Source: JBOEGW01 sp050633625
GTDB taxonomy: Bacteria; Pseudomonadota; Alphaproteobacteria; Rhodobacterales; Rhodobacteraceae
Direction: 5' to 3'
DNA: 64,000 nt
NCBI GenBank assembly: GCA_050633625.1
Contig: JBOEGW010000006.1
Coordinates: forward strand, 274,512 to 338,511
Shown here: in pieces, positions 61,056 through 64,000 of the stretch
How the letters are laid out: every line of letters starts with the position of its first letter
Position numbering within the stretch: position 1 is the stretch's first letter
The notes under the pieces: model-generated
Told to the model about the DNA's origin: nothing
The model's database searches: none
What the model saw: only the letters and a program-made list of their open reading frames with translations
Translations under genes and position numbers: made by a program

Positions 61056-63863
61056 TCATCGGCCACAACAACGCTTGAACTTTGTTCCAGAACCGCAAGG
61101 GCAGGTTTCGTTACGACCTACCTTGCGGTTTGTCGAATTCAACGTGTTTGAATTGAGCGCCGGTTGGTATCGGTTTTGGGCGCTTATTTGCTCGATCATG
61201 TTGCGCTGATTTTGCAACCCGGCACGGTATTCTGGAGGCAGGTCAGCAGCAAAAGCAGAAATGGCCTTCATCTCTGCGCGCGCCCGGTCACCATATCCGT
61301 TGTAGGCCAAGATAACCGCATATTGACCTCGTGCATCCATTGCTCTGGTGTCGAAATTAAACTCGTGAAGCGCGGGCAGCACAAAGCTTTCCATGACTTC
61401 CAGTGACCCTTGTTTGTCTCCGATCTCGAGGAGATCATCCGCGATGTCTTGGCCGGCCCGCATTTGCGAACGAAACGCCCTCACTTGTTGATAGAGCTTT
61501 ACGGCATGAAAATTTTGAAAAAACGGCCGTTCGCCTAACTTGCGTTTGCACATAGCGACCAACTCAAACGCATCCGCTAAATGTTTGATATCGTCATGAG
61601 ATTCTGAGAGATCTGCGGGAAGCAAAGAGCGAATTCGTTGTGCGTTCTTTCCAATTAGAGAGTCGGGATCCAACTTGATTGCCTCGCAATACGCTTGAGC
61701 AACTTCCGTGGCTATGCCCTTCGCTCTATGGATATCTCCTGCATGAAAAAGCGAAGTGCCCCAGTTGTAACGAACAATTAGTTCAAGCTCTCGGTCGCCC
61801 TTAAGGTCCGGCTTCAAGTTTTCGAAGACGGCATTAACAGCAGGAATGTCCTCCTGCATACCTGCGACCATCATCCGTTTCATGGCGACACCAGCTTTGT
61901 CACGGACACTGAAACTTGAATTAGTTGCCACAAGCTCTTCCAGCTGTTTGAGAGCCGGTTCTGGGTTTCGAACGTATTTGTCTTCTTGCAGCTCCCAAAA
62001 AACCAATGCGTCCAACGCTGAATATTGCTGTTGCGGGCTTGCTTCAGGGTCGTTTGCCGCAGATTGAAGGACTTCTTTCAAGTCACTGGGATTTCCGATC
62101 TCATGAAACGCTTCCTCGCCGGCAATTTCTGCTAAAACATGTGCTTGGCCTGTCGGGCCGAGCAACCTTATCCAAGCTCCCAAACGTGTCAGGTCTTTGG
62201 ATTTTAGAACGCTTTCAAACAGCAAATCTCGTAACTTCACACGAAGTTTCAGACTGCCATCTTCTCCAAGATCCTCGACAATCTCCTCGCCGAGGATTGA
62301 AAGCGCATCGTGTAAACGCCAGCCTCCGCCTGCCGTCGATTGCATCAATCCAATTCTTGACAAAGACTTCAATGCGCGTCGGCAACTTGTTTTGTTGGAG
62401 TCTGTGCCAGACATTAGCTTTGTGACCTCGTCCAATGTGAGGTCAATTTTTGTAAGACTCAAAGCTCCTACAACTTTTCTTTCTGCATCGGAGAGACCCT
62501 TGAGTTGCTCTTCCAACAAAACCTCTTGAGCAAGCTCACTCGTATGGGCTTTGCCCAATACTGATGCCAGGGCCTGGTCTGCGTCTCCGCCGAACTCTGT
62601 TTGACAAAGGTTGACTGCGCTTTTGACGAACAGCGGCAGACCAGACGTCAACTCATGCCATTTGCGTGCTGTTTGTGGTGAAATGGCGACGCCGTTATCT
62701 GCAAATTCAGCGGCTAAAGTATCTATGCTCCAACCCTTCAACGTTTCGACTTCGAAGCCGTGTTTGGCTGAGATCAGTGTTTGTCCGTCCCAGGGTTGTG
62801 CAAGACATACAATGCGAAGAGGGGAGCATACGTCCAACACATCACTCAATATTTCTGCGTCGATCCTTTGAACATTGTCGAGGACAAGGACAGGGCGTTC
62901 AGGTAAATCCACACGATCACAAACCTGGCGAAGCATCTCGAGACCCGTTGATGCTGGCAACAGCGCTGACCCGTCTGATGAACCAACAACAAATCGTGCG
63001 GCCAGCTCTCGTGCGATCGACCCAGCAACTGCACCCCCAGACAAGCCTTTCAAATCAAAGTATGCCATGGATGCCGAACTGTGGCGCGCCTGCTGAGCGG
63101 CCCACAGGGTTTTCCCCGCTCCGGAAAATCCAGAAATGAGCCTGATTGATGCGTCTGAGGTAATATCGGGTTCATCGGACTGTGGGCGATAGTCCACTGG
63201 AACTGCTGCAAAGTCCTGCAGTTGCATCACCAGCAATTCGAAGAGCTCGTGCAATTCATGCCGTTTAAAAGCATGCGTGCTACGTTCCTGGTCTCGCCCC
63301 GTAGCTGCAAATTGAACTCTGGCCGCAAGCTTCCATACTAAGGTTTCTGGATCCAATGAGCGAAATGGCAGGGCCTGAGCCGATTCAGTGCATTCCGAAA
63401 GCATCCCGCCAATGTCAGGGTGTATCTTGGGGAGAAATTCGCTTCGGATCTCTCGATTAGGAGTGTGAATAAGGACGTCGGAAGGCCAGTCCGCACTATC
63501 AACATCCTTCGCCAAGCGCGGCCCGAGCTCTGAACTCGAGACAATGTGAAAATGCTTTGCCTTTAAAACTGCTGTTGATCTACGGATCTGCTCAAACCTC
63601 TCCAACGCGCCCTTAATGTCGCTAAGGACAAGATTGCCAGCAAGGTGTTTTACCTGAATGAAGTGAACATCGCTTTCGAACTCTACCTCGACGTCTTCAT
63701 CTCGTTCCACCCTTACCTCACCGGTTTTCAAGCCATGAAGTTTCAAAATACAACCAACCGAAAAAAAGTGTTGATACAGGAAGCCTCGGTGAGTTGCTTG
63801 AATTCGAACCAATTGTTCTTGGTCGAGAACGATGCCGGATTCGGCTTTGGAAATACCTGTCAT
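61056..63863 (-). CDS. Avs-like STAND NTPase with PD-(D/E)XK nuclease-like and SEC-C domains
   Basis: 935 residues. Residues about 20-110: nuclease-like fold; GFLYQHFFSVGCIL, then Glu53 and Asp57 in VERDEDVEVEF, and IQVKH (Gln70-Lys72), the E/D...QxK order of PD-(D/E)XK enzymes such as DUF4297/Cap4-type effectors. Residues 240-450: NTPase with Walker A GFSGAGKT (245-252), Walker B VLVLDN (325-330) and the GLPL motif (408-411) of STAND/NB-ARC proteins. Residues 455-525: winged helix. About 540-890: helical repeats, TPR-like. C terminus: SEC-C zinc motif CPCGSGTKFKRCC. This order matches antiviral STAND proteins: effector, ATPase, sensor. Codon use is AT-rich, unlike the housekeeping genes. Function is inferred only. 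Confidence 0.88.
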   Translation of the reverse strand: MTGISKAESGIVLDQEQLVRIQATHRGFLYQHFFSVGCILKLHGLKTGEVRVERDEDVEVEFESDVHFIQVKHLAGNLVLSDIKGALERFEQIRRSTAVLKAKHFHIVSSSELGPRLAKDVDSADWPSDVLIHTPNREIRSEFLPKIHPDIGGMLSECTESAQALPFRSLDPETLVWKLAARVQFAATGRDQERSTHAFKRHELHELFELLVMQLQDFAAVPVDYRPQSDEPDITSDASIRLISGFSGAGKTLWAAQQARHSSASMAYFDLKGLSGGAVAGSIARELAARFVVGSSDGSALLPASTGLEMLRQVCDRVDLPERPVLVLDNVQRIDAEILSDVLDVCSPLRIVCLAQPWDGQTLISAKHGFEVETLKGWSIDTLAAEFADNGVAISPQTARKWHELTSGLPLFVKSAVNLCQTEFGGDADQALASVLGKAHTSELAQEVLLEEQLKGLSDAERKVVGALSLTKIDLTLDEVTKLMSGTDSNKTSCRRALKSLSRIGLMQSTAGGGWRLHDALSILGEEIVEDLGEDGSLKLRVKLRDLLFESVLKSKDLTRLGAWIRLLGPTGQAHVLAEIAGEEAFHEIGNPSDLKEVLQSAANDPEASPQQQYSALDALVFWELQEDKYVRNPEPALKQLEELVATNSSFSVRDKAGVAMKRMMVAGMQEDIPAVNAVFENLKPDLKGDRELELIVRYNWGTSLFHAGDIHRAKGIATEVAQAYCEAIKLDPDSLIGKNAQRIRSLLPADLSESHDDIKHLADAFELVAMCKRKLGERPFFQNFHAVKLYQQVRAFRSQMRAGQDIADDLLEIGDKQGSLEVMESFVLPALHEFNFDTRAMDARGQYAVILAYNGYGDRARAEMKAISAFAADLPPEYRAGLQNQRNMIEQISAQNRYQPALNSNTLNSTNRKVGRNETCPCGSGTKFKRCCGR

Positions 63864-63918
63864 TCTTTATCAATCTGTTTGCAAACTTAAGGGAGTTTCA
63901 GATGCTGGGTTCAAGCAT

Positions 63919-64000
63919 CTAATCAGTGTCGATATCGCCCATCTGCTCGTTAAACGTCTCCAAGTAGCTCACCATCTTGTTGAGGTGCCCCCAGTTTCCT
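63919..64000 (-). CDS. C-terminal end of a gene entering from the right (partial)
   Basis: Open on the minus strand to a TAG at 63919-63921, giving the end NWGHLNKMVSYLETFNEQMG then DIDTD. The start is outside. It is 55 bases upstream of the STAND-like gene on the same strand, so the two may be co-transcribed. Too short to name; it could be a partner of the STAND-like protein. Confidence 0.5.
   Translation of the reverse strand, partial: GNWGHLNKMVSYLETFNEQMGDIDTD

Noticed and set aside
1..64000. tRNA, rRNA, CRISPR arrays and intact insertion sequences
   Set aside because: I looked through the intergenic stretches and saw none; a tRNA scan would be needed to exclude a missed one.

Overview
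The window reads as a chromosomal segment of an alphaproteobacterium of the Rhodobacterales (Roseobacter-like). The reasons are the gene content (retropepsin-like protease, MarC, TfoX C-terminal protein, Hint-domain RTX protein, TRAP binding protein), the tatABC, yajC-secDF-ccmABCDG and surA-pdxA-rsmA blocks, the roughly 60% GC housekeeping codon use, and a GAGGTATTTTTGAA-type motif at convergent gene ends. This assignment is inferred from the sequence alone. I saw no rRNA, tRNA, CRISPR array or intact insertion sequence.

Layout. 1-1.1 kb: a gene end and two small unknown proteins. 1.4-11.5 kb: eight paralogous small lipoproteins with a TbpB-like barrel pattern, interrupted by an O-acyltransferase and prfC. 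Three of the eight are a recent tandem triplication with a unit of about 780 bp. 11.5-15.6 kb: a Hint-domain protein, an SDR, an orphan ABC ATPase and a WYL regulator. 15.9-18.7 kb: tatA-tatB-tatC plus a DUF815 ATPase. 18.9-24.2 kb: fatty acid desaturase, DUF2235 hydrolase, serS and a membrane pentapeptide-repeat protein. 24.4-30.7 kb: yajC-secD-secF, an Mth938-like protein and ccmA-B-C-D-G (protein export and cytochrome c maturation). 30.7-43.8 kb: tyrS, anmK, rsmA, pdxA, surA, pepA, holC, a protease, marC, an ABC-F ATPase, ndk, an esterase and small proteins. 44.1-46.9 kb: a 925-residue RTX-Hint protein.

47-51.3 kb: an orphan TRAP binding protein, then a LysR regulator divergent from a cytochrome P450 and its 2Fe-2S ferredoxin, with a DUF3237 protein beyond. 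51.6-58.4 kb: a complete periplasmic nitrate reductase operon, napFDAGHBC plus a DUF2478 gene, with an FNR-type half-palindrome upstream and a convergent Crp/Fnr regulator. The nearby ccm genes supply haem attachment for NapB and NapC, and tatABC exports NapA and NapG.

59.2-64 kb is different: lower GC, an 870-bp stretch without a convincing gene that holds a 17-bp tandem repeat and a strong hairpin, then an unrecognised 309-residue protein and a convergent 935-residue protein. The large protein has an N-terminal PD-(D/E)XK nuclease-like domain, a STAND/NB-ARC-type NTPase with a GLPL motif, a winged helix, a helical-repeat region and a C-terminal SEC-C zinc motif. That is the plan of antiviral STAND (Avs-like) defence proteins and is the best candidate here for an undescribed system.
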